Assembly (NCBI RefSeq): GCF_014274685.1
Contig: NZ_CP060393.1
Span: 3,035,501 to 3,099,500 of the forward strand
Length of the DNA stretch: 64,000 nucleotides
Source: Edaphobacter sp. 4G125
Lineage (GTDB): Bacteria; Acidobacteriota; Terriglobia; Terriglobales; Acidobacteriaceae
Direction: 5' to 3'
In this document: in pieces, positions 25,736 to 34,961 of the stretch
Layout: each line of letters opens with the position of its first letter
How positions within the stretch are numbered: position 1 is the first letter of the stretch
Notes under the pieces: generated by a model
Databases searched by the model: none
Told to the model about the DNA's origin: nothing
The model's input: the letters and a program-made list of their open reading frames with translations, nothing else
Program-made: the position numbers and the translations under genes

Positions 25736-26809
25736 TTACTGCACCTTTCCTGAAGGCCGTAACCGCCTAAGTTCTGCGGCACAGGCAATGGCGTGATCGG
25801 CTGCCAGCTTAAGATTATCGGCGGCCAACCACAGCCAGAAGCGGGTCCCTTGCTCAGCTCCTTCAGACTCTCCTGTAACACGAACCATAATCTCTTCCTG
25901 TCCTGCCGCGCTCAGGTTGCTCGGAGGCTCAGATTCCCTGGTGACGACATCAATGTGCTCACCTGTCAGCGCTTCTTCAACCTGGGCCACAGTTGCCGCC
26001 TTCTCTGTCTCTACAAACACAGACGCTACATAACCATGAAAAACCGGCGCCTGCACCATCTGCATCGATAATTCAGGAAGAACTCCGTGCGAAAGCGCCT
26101 TGTACTGACGACGGATTCGACTCTCGATTGCATCAAGGTGAACCTTCGCCACTCCACCTAAGGATGGCAGCAGGTTAAACGAAACCTGGGCATCATATTG
26201 TTCCCTGGGGAGCGTCTGGAAAGATAACAGACTCACCGTCTGCTGATGCATTTCGTCCATAGCATCCCGACCATGTTCTGAAGCCGGCTCCATCACCGTT
26301 GCCGTCAACACCCTAACAGGGAGCTTGGCCTGAACCCTCGCTGCCACCAGCGCCAGCATCATCGCCACAGGATGCGCGGGAACCACAGCTTGGGTCCCCA
26401 GATCCACTCCCGGAGCAGCAGGCGCCTGCCTGCCCTCAACTTCGCTCACCCAGGGCGACATCACCACAACGTCCTTTTCGCCTTCAAGCACGTACGTCAA
26501 GTCAAGAATACTTGCGCCGGCCTTCCGGGCCTCCTGCCAATGCCTTCTGGTCTCATCCGGAGTGCCCACAAAAAAGACAAAGTCCATCTGCTCAAACGAG
26601 GTGCTGTCGATCTTCTGGATGAACGCCGCCTCATCTCCTGCAGCAGTCAGCTGCCCCGCAGTCTCTTCTTCCTCTTCCAGCAAGGAGATATTCGATGCAG
26701 CCAGCAAAGACTCATTCAGCTCTCCGCTCAGCTCTTTGCCCAGCAGCGATGAAGCTCCAACAATTGCAATTCGATAAATCCTGCTTGTCATCTCCACCTG
26801 CATGACCAA
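25736..26809 (-). CDS. Usg-like aspartate-semialdehyde dehydrogenase homologue
   Basis: 357 residues; the frame opens at TTG 26809, with ATG codons at 26803 and 26791. N-terminal Rossmann [16 protein letters not shown] and a C-terminal ASADH dimerisation domain ([33 protein letters not shown]). The active-site Cys expected in a NCSTxQ-type motif is missing; the equivalent segment reads [14 protein letters not shown]. coli Usg is a comparable non-catalytic homologue. Role unknown. Clustered with pssA and psd. Confidence 0.78.
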   Translation of the reverse strand: MVMQVEMTSRIYRIAIVGASSLLGKELSGELNESLLAASNISLLEEEEETAGQLTAAGDEAAFIQKIDSTSFEQMDFVFFVGTPDETRRHWQEARKAGASILDLTYVLEGEKDVVVMSPWVSEVEGRQAPAAPGVDLGTQAVVPAHPVAMMLALVAARVQAKLPVRVLTATVMEPASEHGRDAMDEMHQQTVSLLSFQTLPREQYDAQVSFNLLPSLGGVAKVHLDAIESRIRRQYKALSHGVLPELSMQMVQAPVFHGYVASVFVETEKAATVAQVEEALTGEHIDVVTRESEPPSNLSAAGQEEIMVRVTGESEGAEQGTRFWLWLAADNLKLAADHAIACAAELRRLRPSGKVQ

Positions 26810-26823
26810 TAGATTTCATCCCT

Positions 26824-27681
26824 TCATCGGGACGCGCCCGCTTGCCGCCTTTTCTGTCCCCACGAATACGCCAACCGAGCCAGAACTCCTGAAACCAGAT
26901 AACCCAATGCAACCACAATCAACAGATACTCTGAATAAAGCGCGATCAGCGCTCCTACGGCAACGATCACTGCCACAAGCTGGAAGGGATGCCGCTGCCC
27001 CAGGCTGATCTCCTTGCCGCTCCAAAACCTCCATGTGCTCACCATCAGAAACCCGGTAAACAGGATCAGACACAGCCAAACAATTGACCATCGCGGATCC
27101 GTAATCGGCGAGCCATTTTCAAAGTGCACCACCGAAGCAATCACACCAGCCCCCGCTGGAATCGGCATCCCGACAAAATATTTCTTCCCTGGCCTTCCCG
27201 GATTCCTTGGCTGAGGGTTAATGCTGATATTGAATCTCGCCAGCCGGCTTGCCCCACAAATCAGAAACAGGAAACAGACAAAGACTCCAAGATGAATGAT
27301 GCGGTCCCGCAGTTGCGGAAAGTCCGTCATTGGAAGCATCCGGAAACCCCAGCTATAGGCCAGCAGGCTAGGAGCAACTCCAAACGTAATCACATCTGCA
27401 AGTGAATCCAGCTCGCGTCCAAAGTCGCTCGCAGTATTCGTAAGCCGTGCAATCATTCCATCCACGCCATCGAACAACACCGCCAGACCAATCGCAATCG
27501 CGGCGCGGTCAAAAAAGGCCGGGGCCGCCTCAGAACCCTGGATGCTCTGCATAATCGCGTAGTATCCAGCAGCAATATTCCCAGCCGTAAATAGCGAGGG
27601 CAACACATACATTCCCCGGCTGGGGCGACGCTTCTCACGGGCGTTCGTCCCCATCGGCTCTATTCCCGACATTCCCGCCAT
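26824..27681 (-). CDS. pssA: CDP-diacylglycerol-serine O-phosphatidyltransferase
   Basis: 285 residues, integral membrane. The CDP-alcohol phosphatidyltransferase signature DGVDGMIARLTNTASDFGRELDSLAD fits DG-x2-AR-x8-G-x3-D-x3-D. Several hydrophobic helices follow. It makes phosphatidylserine, the substrate of the Psd encoded immediately upstream; the psd TGA and pssA ATG overlap by one base (TGATG). Confidence 0.93.
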   Translation of the reverse strand: MAGMSGIEPMGTNAREKRRPSRGMYVLPSLFTAGNIAAGYYAIMQSIQGSEAAPAFFDRAAIAIGLAVLFDGVDGMIARLTNTASDFGRELDSLADVITFGVAPSLLAYSWGFRMLPMTDFPQLRDRIIHLGVFVCFLFLICGASRLARFNISINPQPRNPGRPGKKYFVGMPIPAGAGVIASVVHFENGSPITDPRWSIVWLCLILFTGFLMVSTWRFWSGKEISLGQRHPFQLVAVIVAVGALIALYSEYLLIVVALGYLVSGVLARLAYSWGQKRRQAGASR

Positions 27682-28331
27682 CAGATCACCGCAGCCGTGT
27701 TCGAAGGATTCGCATTCCCGGTGAACTCCGCAAGTACGGTAGACCCACCCCGAACCCGCATTCCCTTCTTCACCATCAGGTTGACCTCTGCCGGCAGCAG
27801 TACATCCACTCGCGATCCAAATTTAATCAGTCCAATCCGCTGTCCGCGCTCGACTCGGTCTCCCGCTTTCAGATTGCATACGATACGCCGGGCCAACAGA
27901 CCGGCAATCTGCTTGAAACTCACCTCGTAGCCACCTGCATCCACCACAATCAGCGTCTGCTCATTATTAAGAACGCACTCCGCATTCATAGCGTTCAGAA
28001 ACTGCCCTTTGCGGAACTCTACCAGCCGAACTGTTCCAGATACAGGAGAGCGGTTGACATGCACATTAAACACACTCAGAAAGATGCTCAGTCTCAGTCG
28101 GCTTCCCGACACTGTTTCAATCCACTCAGCATCCGTTACCACGCCGTCAGCGGGAGATACGATGGCACCGGAACCAGAGGGAATTCTCCGCTCAGGATCC
28201 CGGAAAAACCACAGAAAGAAAGCTGCTAGAAGAAGCGGAAGCGCCACCAAAAGATAGGAATGGGTAAGCAGCCAGACCGCAGCCGCCACGACTCCCAGAC
28301 CCAGCGCATAAAAGTATCCATCTCGAACCAT
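27681..28331 (-). CDS. psd: Phosphatidylserine decarboxylase (class A, archaeal/actinobacterial-type)
   Basis: 216 residues with two N-terminal membrane helices (about 7-42), FFRDPER, SPADGVV, NVHVNR, and the self-cleavage site KFGSRVD near residue 180, whose Ser becomes the pyruvoyl group. Converts phosphatidylserine to phosphatidylethanolamine. First gene of the psd-pssA pair. Confidence 0.93.
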   Translation of the reverse strand: MVRDGYFYALGLGVVAAAVWLLTHSYLLVALPLLLAAFFLWFFRDPERRIPSGSGAIVSPADGVVTDAEWIETVSGSRLRLSIFLSVFNVHVNRSPVSGTVRLVEFRKGQFLNAMNAECVLNNEQTLIVVDAGGYEVSFKQIAGLLARRIVCNLKAGDRVERGQRIGLIKFGSRVDVLLPAEVNLMVKKGMRVRGGSTVLAEFTGNANPSNTAAVI

Positions 28332-28426
28332 AAGTGACTCGATTATACGGCCATGCGCACACGAAGCCTTCAGCCTTCTCCCATCCTCTGTACGGAGCCG
28401 TATGTACCCGGATCAGTGTTGCGTTT

Positions 28427-28642
28427 CTACAACATCATTCTTCGCAACCGCTCCATCTCATCTTTCAAGCTCAGCTTTAGCTTCTTCAGCCGAACTTCCT
28501 CCACCTTCTCCTCTTCGGTGAGAAACAGCTTCGATCGCAGCGTGTCCAGCCGACGATCATATAAGCTGTGTTCCTGGGCAAGCTGTTGCATGGATGGATG
28601 CGGGGCGGTCTTCGGGAGCTCCGTGAATTTGGCAGTCTGCAT
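28427..28642 (-). CDS. DUF465 (YdcH-like) protein
   Basis: 71 residues. The C-terminal part, HSLYDRRLDTLRSKLFLTEEEKVEE followed by LKKLKLSLKDEM, matches the short helical DUF465/YdcH family. Function unknown. Monocistronic, with 95 bp to psd. Confidence 0.85.
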   Translation of the reverse strand: MQTAKFTELPKTAPHPSMQQLAQEHSLYDRRLDTLRSKLFLTEEEKVEEVRLKKLKLSLKDEMERLRRMML

Positions 28643-28792
28643 GAGACAGGCACCTCCAGCTCAAACGACATCCCAACTTGGCTCAACAAGCTAACACAGC
28701 CAGCTGAACGGAGGCAAAGCAGTTTTTCCACTCTTTCCGTAGGAGAACGAGGGGATAGCCTTGATCTCTATCCCCCCTTAGCCAAAGTCGCA

Positions 28793-29767
28793 CTAAAATG
28801 ACTCTCCTACCAACTCTTCACTCTTCTTCCAGAGAGCCTCCGCACTGTCGGAATCCAGGGCATATCCACGCACTCCCTCGTTAACCGGACTAAGAACAAC
28901 ATCATCCGGGACGATGTCACTGACATGGCAGTTCTCGCAATAGCGGCCTCCAATCTCCTCACCCCGAGCAACAACTCCAGCCCACACCGAAGTTGCTGAT
29001 CCCTGCGCAACCGTCTTCCATTGCAGCTCCTTACCCTCTGCAGCTAGCTGCTGAGCGATCTGATCCAGCCTTGCCTGAAACTGCGCAGGGTCCATATAAC
29101 GAGTCAACTCTGTTCGTATGACTCCCGGATGCACCGCCGCTGCGCGCACGCCGCGCTCTCGATGACGTTTATCGAAGGCGACCGCAAAGAGAATGTTGGC
29201 CGTCTTTGAACGCCCATAAGCGACATAGGGTTCGTATGGCGTTCGCTCAAAGTTGGGATCATCAAGATTGACATTAGAAAATCGGTGGCCTCCCGAGGAC
29301 AGGTTGATTAACCTCCCGCCTGCGCGAAGAAGTGGCGCAATCCGATTGACAAAAACAAAATGTCCCAGATGGTTCGTGCCAAACTGCCTTTCAAAACCGT
29401 CCTTCGTATGTTCAAAAGGAGTAGCCATTACTCCCGCATTGGCAATAATTACATCGAAAGGCTCTCCCTTCGTTAGCAGATCATCAGCGGCAGCGCGCAC
29501 GCTCTTCAAGCTACCCAAATCGAGTGTGACGATCTCGAACCCTCCAGCATTGGCCGCCGCATCTTTTCGTACCTGAGCAGTCGCTGCTTCTGCCTTCGCC
29601 AGATCCCGTGCCGCGCCCACCACATGCGCTCCATGCTCTGCAAGCGATCGCGCCGTCTCTATTCCGAGTCCTGCCGAAACACCCGTTACCAAGATCCGCT
29701 TGCCTTTAAGATTTACCCCGGACAAAACATCTTCCGTGGTTGAAGTTGCGCCAAATACCTTCGCCAT
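28793..29767 (-). CDS. SDR oxidoreductase (retinol dehydrogenase-like)
   Basis: 324 residues. TGVSAGLG cofactor motif, NAGVMATPF, Ser of NLSSGGH, catalytic YGRSK, and HPGVIRTEL. Start ATG 29767 follows GGGAGGAAG. Divergent from a TetR gene with two identical-type palindromes between, so it is very probably the regulator's target. Confidence 0.9.
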   Translation of the reverse strand: MAKVFGATSTTEDVLSGVNLKGKRILVTGVSAGLGIETARSLAEHGAHVVGAARDLAKAEAATAQVRKDAAANAGGFEIVTLDLGSLKSVRAAADDLLTKGEPFDVIIANAGVMATPFEHTKDGFERQFGTNHLGHFVFVNRIAPLLRAGGRLINLSSGGHRFSNVNLDDPNFERTPYEPYVAYGRSKTANILFAVAFDKRHRERGVRAAAVHPGVIRTELTRYMDPAQFQARLDQIAQQLAAEGKELQWKTVAQGSATSVWAGVVARGEEIGGRYCENCHVSDIVPDDVVLSPVNEGVRGYALDSDSAEALWKKSEELVGESF

Positions 29768-29811
29768 TTCTCTTCCTCCCTGGATTGACCAGTTATTACG
29801 GCTGTACTAAA

Positions 29812-29860
29812 ACGGAGAGTGTCTCCGTCATAGAAAGAGATAAGCGGAGATAGTCTCCGG
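29812..29860. promoter_or_regulatory. Twin TetR operators
   Basis: ACGGAGA-GTG-TCTCCGT (29812-29828) and GCGGAGA-TAG-TCTCCGG (29844-29860) share the core CGGAGA-N3-TCTCCG. Centres are 32 bp apart, about three helical turns. They fill the 108-bp gap between the divergent SDR and TetR genes; the second ends 16 bp before the TetR ATG. Confidence 0.72.
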
Positions 29861-29875
29861 TTGCAATATTTTCGG

Positions 29876-30460
29876 ATGGTCACGAAGCCTCCACAACCCG
29901 CACATCGCAAGCAGCGCGCCGATGCGCAACAAAATCGTGAGCGCATCCTGGAAATCGCCCGAAGAGCCTTCACCCTCTCTGGTGCAAATATCAGTCTGGA
30001 CGAGGTCGCCAGGCAAGCAGGTGTGGGGCCAGGAACTCTCTATCGTCATTTTCCTACCCGAGAAACTCTGCTTGAAGCCGTCTATCGCTCCGAAGTAGAA
30101 AAACTAGCCGCCGCAGAGCGTGAGCTTTCTACAAAGATGCCCCCAATCGAGGCGTTGCGGGCATGGATGCTGCTCTTTGTCGATTACATCGCAGCAAAAC
30201 ATATCATCGCACCTGCCCTGAATTCGCTCGTTGGTGACTGCTCGAAGGTCTTCGAGTCATCCCGTGATCATATCTGGCGTGCAAGTCATGCGCTGGTCGG
30301 TCGAGCCATCGAGAGCGGCGATATACGCGACGATCTTGATCCAATCGATCTGCTTCGAGCCCTTATAGGCGTCTCTAACGTAGCCTCTGGGACAGACTGG
30401 CAACAGAGCGCAAAGAGACTGGTCGATATCCTCATCCTCGGCTCACGCCCCATCTCCTAA
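29876..30460 (+). CDS. TetR-family regulator of the divergent SDR
   Basis: 194 residues from ATG 29876 (TTG 29861 adds five). HTH: RILEIARRAFTLSGANISLDEVARQAGVGPGTLYRHFPTRETLLEAVY. C-terminal SBI-type ligand domain with long helices. Twin palindromic operators lie directly upstream. Its stop overlaps that of the convergent rimI gene. Confidence 0.92.
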   Translation: MVTKPPQPAHRKQRADAQQNRERILEIARRAFTLSGANISLDEVARQAGVGPGTLYRHFPTRETLLEAVYRSEVEKLAAAERELSTKMPPIEALRAWMLLFVDYIAAKHIIAPALNSLVGDCSKVFESSRDHIWRASHALVGRAIESGDIRDDLDPIDLLRALIGVSNVASGTDWQQSAKRLVDILILGSRPIS

Positions 30461-30933
30461 GCCATATTGAGATTCATCAACACCGCATCATCCCCGGGCG
30501 AGTGATAATACCTCTTCCTCACACCCACCTCGACAAAGCCCAAGTTCCTATAAAGAGCCCTCGCAGGAGCATTCGCAGAACGTACCTCCAGCTCCACGTC
30601 TACCGCTCCCTCACCTCTAGCCCAGGCAATCACCTCTTCGCACAGCGCCCTCCCCACTCCCATGCGGCGAGCCTCTTGGGCAACCACCACACTTTCCAAC
30701 TCTGCAACAGCACTAGCTCCCGTGTCGATCACCTTGCCCACAGCCAACCCCACTAATTCGCCTGCGTGCTCTGCAATCACAAGCAATCTACGAACAACAC
30801 CAGGTTCATCGCGAATAGTAGACGCATATTCCTCCTCATTCCAGTGTGGAGCTTCCTCTACACCTCGCTCCAGCGCCATCACCGCTCCCAGGTCGCTCAT
30901 TTGACCCCGCCGGATCTTTACCTCGCCACTCAC
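30457..30933 (-). CDS. rimI: RimI-type N-acetyltransferase
   Basis: 158 residues, GNAT fold: acetyl-CoA site ARRMGVGRALCEEVIAWA and the RimI-typical ending ARALYRNLGFVEVGVRKRYYHSPGDDAVLM (quoted in parts: Y-H-S-P-G-D-D-A). RimI acetylates the N-terminal Ala of ribosomal protein S18. It overlaps tsaB by four bases (ATGA), the common tsaB-rimI order. Confidence 0.9.
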   Translation of the reverse strand: MSGEVKIRRGQMSDLGAVMALERGVEEAPHWNEEEYASTIRDEPGVVRRLLVIAEHAGELVGLAVGKVIDTGASAVAELESVVVAQEARRMGVGRALCEEVIAWARGEGAVDVELEVRSANAPARALYRNLGFVEVGVRKRYYHSPGDDAVLMNLNMA

Positions 30934-31598
30934 CGTGAAGCGCCCTTCGCTACCTTTGCAAAGATCTCCAGGTCCGTCCGGCGAAGGTAGTTCGCATCGA
31001 TCGTCGCCGGATCATCAAACTCTTCTCGCGCAATCTTCTCCAGCGCAAAGGGCAACGCATCGTCTGCCTTCGGCTCCCCGACCAGGTGCGGGCCCAGAGC
31101 GCTCAACACCTCCACCACCTTCGGCTCACAGGACACTAACGCACTCACTCCTTCAGCAGCTCTTGCCACCTCCTCGGCCGTAAGAAGAGACTCACTGATC
31201 TTCCGCTGCCCCGCATAGACTCCGCAGTAGAACTCCCCCCGGCCGGCATCCAGCACCGCGCAGACCTCGCCTTCCATCTTTCCCACCGCATTCGCTATAA
31301 GTGCCAGTCGCGAAACCGCAATCAGCGGAATCCTGCCTGCCTCGCATAGCCCTTTGGCTGCGCTCAGCCCTACGCGCACTCCAGTAAACGATCCTGGCCC
31401 ATGCACCACCACAATGGCCATCAGATCGCTCAGCCTCCAGCCCTTGTCCTCCATCTCCTGCCGGATCGCCGGAATTAGCCTCTCCGAGGCGCTTCGCCCA
31501 GGCAACACCTCCGATGCCACCACCTTCGGAGATTCACCCTCTGCCAGGGCCACACTCCCCTCGCCTCCACACGTATCGATCAACAACAGCCGCATCAT
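30930..31598 (-). CDS. tsaB: tRNA t6A biosynthesis protein TsaB
   Basis: 222 residues. ASKHA-like N-terminus LLLIDTCGGEGSVAL, the family signature VVHGPGSFTGVRVGLSAAKGL, and LDAGRGEFYCGVY. TsaB is the non-catalytic partner of TsaD in threonylcarbamoylation of A37 in ANN-decoding tRNAs. Sits between meaB-mce and rimI with overlapping starts and stops. Confidence 0.94.
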   Translation of the reverse strand: MMRLLLIDTCGGEGSVALAEGESPKVVASEVLPGRSASERLIPAIRQEMEDKGWRLSDLMAIVVVHGPGSFTGVRVGLSAAKGLCEAGRIPLIAVSRLALIANAVGKMEGEVCAVLDAGRGEFYCGVYAGQRKISESLLTAEEVARAAEGVSALVSCEPKVVEVLSALGPHLVGEPKADDALPFALEKIAREEFDDPATIDANYLRRTDLEIFAKVAKGASR

Positions 31599-32851
31599 CC
31601 CTTGCCTACAATCTCCATCAGCACGCCTCCAGTGCTCGCCGGATGCACAAAGAAATACCTGTGCCCACCTGCACCCACGCGGACCTCGTCATTCACTAAC
31701 CTCACTCCATTCTCCTTCAGTCGCGCAAAGGTCGCATCCACATCCTCCACCTTCAGGGCGATGTGATGCAGCCCCTCCCCTCGTTTGGCCAGAAATCGTC
31801 CGATCACCGAATCCCCATGCGTAGGTTCCAGCAGTTCCAATCGGCTCTCCCCCATTGCAAGCATCGCTACACGAACCTGCTCATGTTTCACCGTCTCTTC
31901 ATGGGAGACTTTCATCCCCAGCATCTCGTAAAAATCGCGCGCGCCGGCGATACTCTTCACCGCCACTCCCAGATGATCGAGTCGCAACTGCGCGCCTGTA
32001 ATACCAAAAGATGTCTCATCTTGAGCGACTCCAAGCGCAGCTGAGGCGGAGTCAAAGAGCCTGTCCTGAGCTTGTCGTAGGGATCTGCGGTCTGCCGCGG
32101 AAGCACGTTTCACCTCCGCGCATCTCTGTACTGTCTCCATCAGCCCGGCAATCCCCTCACCCGTCGTCGCCACCGTCCGCACTACGGGAGCAACCCAGCT
32201 ATCTTGCCTCTCAGCCAGTCCTTGCATGGCGACGATCTCTGCCTCCACCTGCTCCGCACCACCGCAGTCGCTCTTATTCACCACGAAGATATCGGCAACT
32301 TCCATCACACCGGCCTTCAGAGCTTGTACCTCATCCCCCATCCCCGGAACCAGCACCAGGACCGTCACATTCGCCAGCTGGGCCACCTCCACCTCGTCCT
32401 GCCCCACGCCCACCGTCTCAATCAGTACGATCTCTCGTCCCGAGGCCGCGATCACATCGCAGACCCCTCCCACGGCATGGGCTAATCCGCCCATCGCACC
32501 TCGCGATGCCATGCTCCGCACATAAACATCCTCATCTGTCGCAAGCGACTGCATCCTGATTCGGTCGCCCAGCAACGCGCCTCCGGTATAAGGACTCGTC
32601 GGGTCTACTGCCACGACACCCACTCGCTTCCCCTGGTCGCGTAGCCATCGCGCCATCTGGTCCACCAACGTGCTCTTCCCCGCCCCCGGAGAACCCGTTA
32701 CCCCCACCCTCAGAGCATTACCAGTAAATTTTCTGCACTCCGCCAGAAGTTCCCCGGCTCCTTCCACGCCATCCTCTACGAGAGAAACAGCGCGCGCCAA
32801 AGCTCGGGCATCCCCCGCGCGCAATCGTTCCACCATCCGCCGCGCGTCCAT
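31595..32851 (-). CDS. MeaB GTPase fused to methylmalonyl-CoA epimerase
   Basis: 418 residues from ATG 32851, which has GAGGGGAGG four bases upstream (ATG 32884 adds eleven). Residues 1-250 are the MeaB/ArgK chaperone of B12-dependent mutase: GSPGAGKST (53-61), VDPTSPYTGGALLGDRIRM, ETVGVGQDE, NKSD. Residues 289-418 are a VOC epimerase: DHLGVAV (His293), GLHHIAL, LMEIVG. Together they serve the propionyl-CoA to succinyl-CoA route: MeaB guards the mutase and the epimerase feeds it. The linker (about 253-280) is encoded by a copy of an intergenic repeat, see below. The mutase gene is not in the window. Confidence 0.92.
   Translation of the reverse strand: MDARRMVERLRAGDARALARAVSLVEDGVEGAGELLAECRKFTGNALRVGVTGSPGAGKSTLVDQMARWLRDQGKRVGVVAVDPTSPYTGGALLGDRIRMQSLATDEDVYVRSMASRGAMGGLAHAVGGVCDVIAASGREIVLIETVGVGQDEVEVAQLANVTVLVLVPGMGDEVQALKAGVMEVADIFVVNKSDCGGAEQVEAEIVAMQGLAERQDSWVAPVVRTVATTGEGIAGLMETVQRCAEVKRASAADRRSLRQAQDRLFDSASAALGVAQDETSFGITGAQLRLDHLGVAVKSIAGARDFYEMLGMKVSHEETVKHEQVRVAMLAMGESRLELLEPTHGDSVIGRFLAKRGEGLHHIALKVEDVDATFARLKENGVRLVNDEVRVGAGGHRYFFVHPASTGGVLMEIVGKG
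32014..32095 (-). repeat. Interspersed repeat inside the meaB-mce linker
   Basis: The plus strand reads CTCATCTTGAGCGACTCC...GGAGTCAAAGAGCCTGTCCTGAGCTTGTCGTAGGGATCTGCG, matching the repeat type 'GTCATCCTGAGCGAA...GTCGAAGAGCCTG..CTGAG' found between genes at 46101 and 48946. Here it is in frame and translated (LRQAQDRLFDSA). Confidence 0.65.
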
Positions 32852-32925
32852 CGCCCTCCCCTCTACGCTCACCAGAGCGATCATACCCGCACGCCCACCC
32901 CTCTCTCCATAACTCCCGCTCCTCC

Positions 32926-33047
32926 GTCATTCTGAGCCGCAGACGAAGAATCCCCGTATTTTGATGAAGCAACATACCTCGCCGCGCGTCCAGATGTGTC
33001 ATTTCGAGCGGAGTGCAAAGCACGGAGTCGAGAAATCCCCCGCATTA
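32926..33047 (+). repeat. Intergenic repeat pair (types A and B)
   Basis: Type A (GTCATTCTGAGCCGCAGACGAAGAATCCCCGTATTTT, 32926-32962, in parts) and type B (GTGTCATTTCGAGCGGAG...GTCGAGAAATCCCCGCATTA, 32996-33047). They sit in the 410-bp gap before the GH29 gene. A third weaker unit with GGAGAAATCCCACAT follows near 33127. Confidence 0.75.
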
Positions 33048-33261
33048 TCCAGAACAGAAAATCGGGTGCCCCATCTTCCGACCGGCCGCGAAACCGTGGT
33101 TTCCCTGAGAGCTTGCTCGCTGGGCTGGAGAAATCCCACATATCGCCTCCCTCTCGACTTGTATAAAGCCCGAGGAAATCGAGAAATAAATTTCCAAGCA
33201 TGAATATAACCTTTCACCTATAATTCCTTCCTGTCGTAAATCAACCGAGAAAGGTGATTCT

Positions 33262-34707
33262 GTGAAGCTCCTGCACCGTAGCATTGCCACTGGTCTTCTC
33301 TTCGCATCCGCATCCCTCAGCTATGCTCAGCTGCAGGGTTCCAAGCCTGACGAAACTCCCACTCGTCATCCCGTTCCCTCTATTCAGGACACCGAAACTC
33401 CCGCGCAGCGCGACGCACGCATGGCCTGGTGGCGTGAGGCCCGCTTCGGCATGTTCATCCACTGGGGGCTCTACTCCATCCCCGCCGGCGAGTGGAAGGG
33501 GCAGCGCACTCCGCACAATAACGGCGAGTGGATCATGAACGACCTCTCCATTCCCGTCGCTGACTATAAAGCCTTGGCTAAGCAGTTCAATCCCACCGGA
33601 TTCTCCGCACACGACATCGTCGCTCTCGCCAAGAATGCCGGCATGAAGTACATCGTCATCACCTCAAAGCACCACGACGGCTTCGCCATGTTCGACTCCA
33701 AGGCCGATCCTTTCAACATCGTCGACGCAACTCCTTTCAAGCGCGATCCCCTCAAGGAGCTCGCCGAGGAATGTCGTAAGCAAGGCGTCAAGCTTGGTTT
33801 CTATTACTCGCAGTCACAGGACTGGACCGCTCCAGGTGGCGGGGCCGCAGTCCGTCCCGGCCACAATCAGGACACTGGTCATTGGGATAAAGCTCAGGAC
33901 GGCTCCTTCGACGAGTATCTCCACAAGAAGGCGATCCCCCAGATCAAGGAGTTGCTTGAGAACTACAAAGGCTATCCCGTCGTCGTCTGGTTCGATACCC
34001 CCGGCAAAGCAATGACGCCAGAGCGCGCCGCCGAAATCGTTAAGGTGCTCAACAAATACCCCAACCTCATCTGGAACAACCGTCTCGGTGGAACCTATAA
34101 GGGCGACACCGAAACCCCCGAGCAGTACATCCCCGCCCAGGGCTTCCCCGGCCGCGACTGGGAGGCCTGCATGACCATCAACGACACCTGGGGTTACAAG
34201 TCCTTTGACATGAACTTCAAGTCCTCTGAGACCCTTATCCGCAATCTCATCGACATCGCCTCCAAGGGCGGAAACTACCTGCTCAACATTGGCCCCGACT
34301 CCAAGGGGATCGTCCCTCAACCCGAGGTTGATCGCCTGCACGACATGGGCAAGTGGATGAAGGTTAACGGCGAAGCCATCTACGGAACCTCCGCGACCAT
34401 CTTCGATGTCTCCACCGGAACCTTCAGCCAGACCGAAAAGGACCGCCGCGGAAATCCGAAGTTCACTCCCACCTGGGATTGGCGCTCCACCACCAAGGGC
34501 AACAAGGTGTACGTCGAGATCTTTGACTGGAAAGGGCATTTCCACGTCGACAAGATGCCTCGCAAGGTCACCGGAGCCTACCTGCTCGCGGACCCGGCCC
34601 ACAAGGCGCTCAAGTTCACTCAGAACGGCAGTGCTCTTGATGTCGAGCTCCCGGCCAAAGCTCTCGACCCCATTGCCACCGTCCTGGTGCTCAACACCAC
34701 CAAATAG
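33262..34707 (+). CDS. Alpha-L-fucosidase, GH29, exported
   Basis: 481 residues from GTG 33262 with AAGGTGAT upstream. Signal peptide (MKLLHRSIATGLLFASASLSYA). GH29 features: WWREARFGMFIHWGLYS, ITSKHHDGFAMFDS, and the nucleophile Asp in VVVWFDTPGK; C-terminal NYLLNIGPDSKG. Releases alpha-L-fucose from glycans in the periplasm or outside. A FucP-like transporter and an L-fucose/L-arabinose-type isomerase are encoded nearby. Confidence 0.93.
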   Translation: MKLLHRSIATGLLFASASLSYAQLQGSKPDETPTRHPVPSIQDTETPAQRDARMAWWREARFGMFIHWGLYSIPAGEWKGQRTPHNNGEWIMNDLSIPVADYKALAKQFNPTGFSAHDIVALAKNAGMKYIVITSKHHDGFAMFDSKADPFNIVDATPFKRDPLKELAEECRKQGVKLGFYYSQSQDWTAPGGGAAVRPGHNQDTGHWDKAQDGSFDEYLHKKAIPQIKELLENYKGYPVVVWFDTPGKAMTPERAAEIVKVLNKYPNLIWNNRLGGTYKGDTETPEQYIPAQGFPGRDWEACMTINDTWGYKSFDMNFKSSETLIRNLIDIASKGGNYLLNIGPDSKGIVPQPEVDRLHDMGKWMKVNGEAIYGTSATIFDVSTGTFSQTEKDRRGNPKFTPTWDWRSTTKGNKVYVEIFDWKGHFHVDKMPRKVTGAYLLADPAHKALKFTQNGSALDVELPAKALDPIATVLVLNTTK

Positions 34708-34961
34708 CCTCGCTACCAGGGTGCCGAGTGAAGCTCTCTTCATTCGGCATCTTTATTCCATCTGCAAAGTTACAAGAGATCTAACTCTAAGCAACGATTG
34801 GACAGACCAAATTTCCACCTGTTGCTCTCGTTTGTGCCTTGACATACCTGACCTTCCAACAGCTATCCTCATCCAGAACATCAATACATTCACCTCAAAC
34901 GGCCTTCGTGGCCCATACCCGGCAATGGTCAGACCAACGTTGCCGCCGGAGCTTTGATTTC

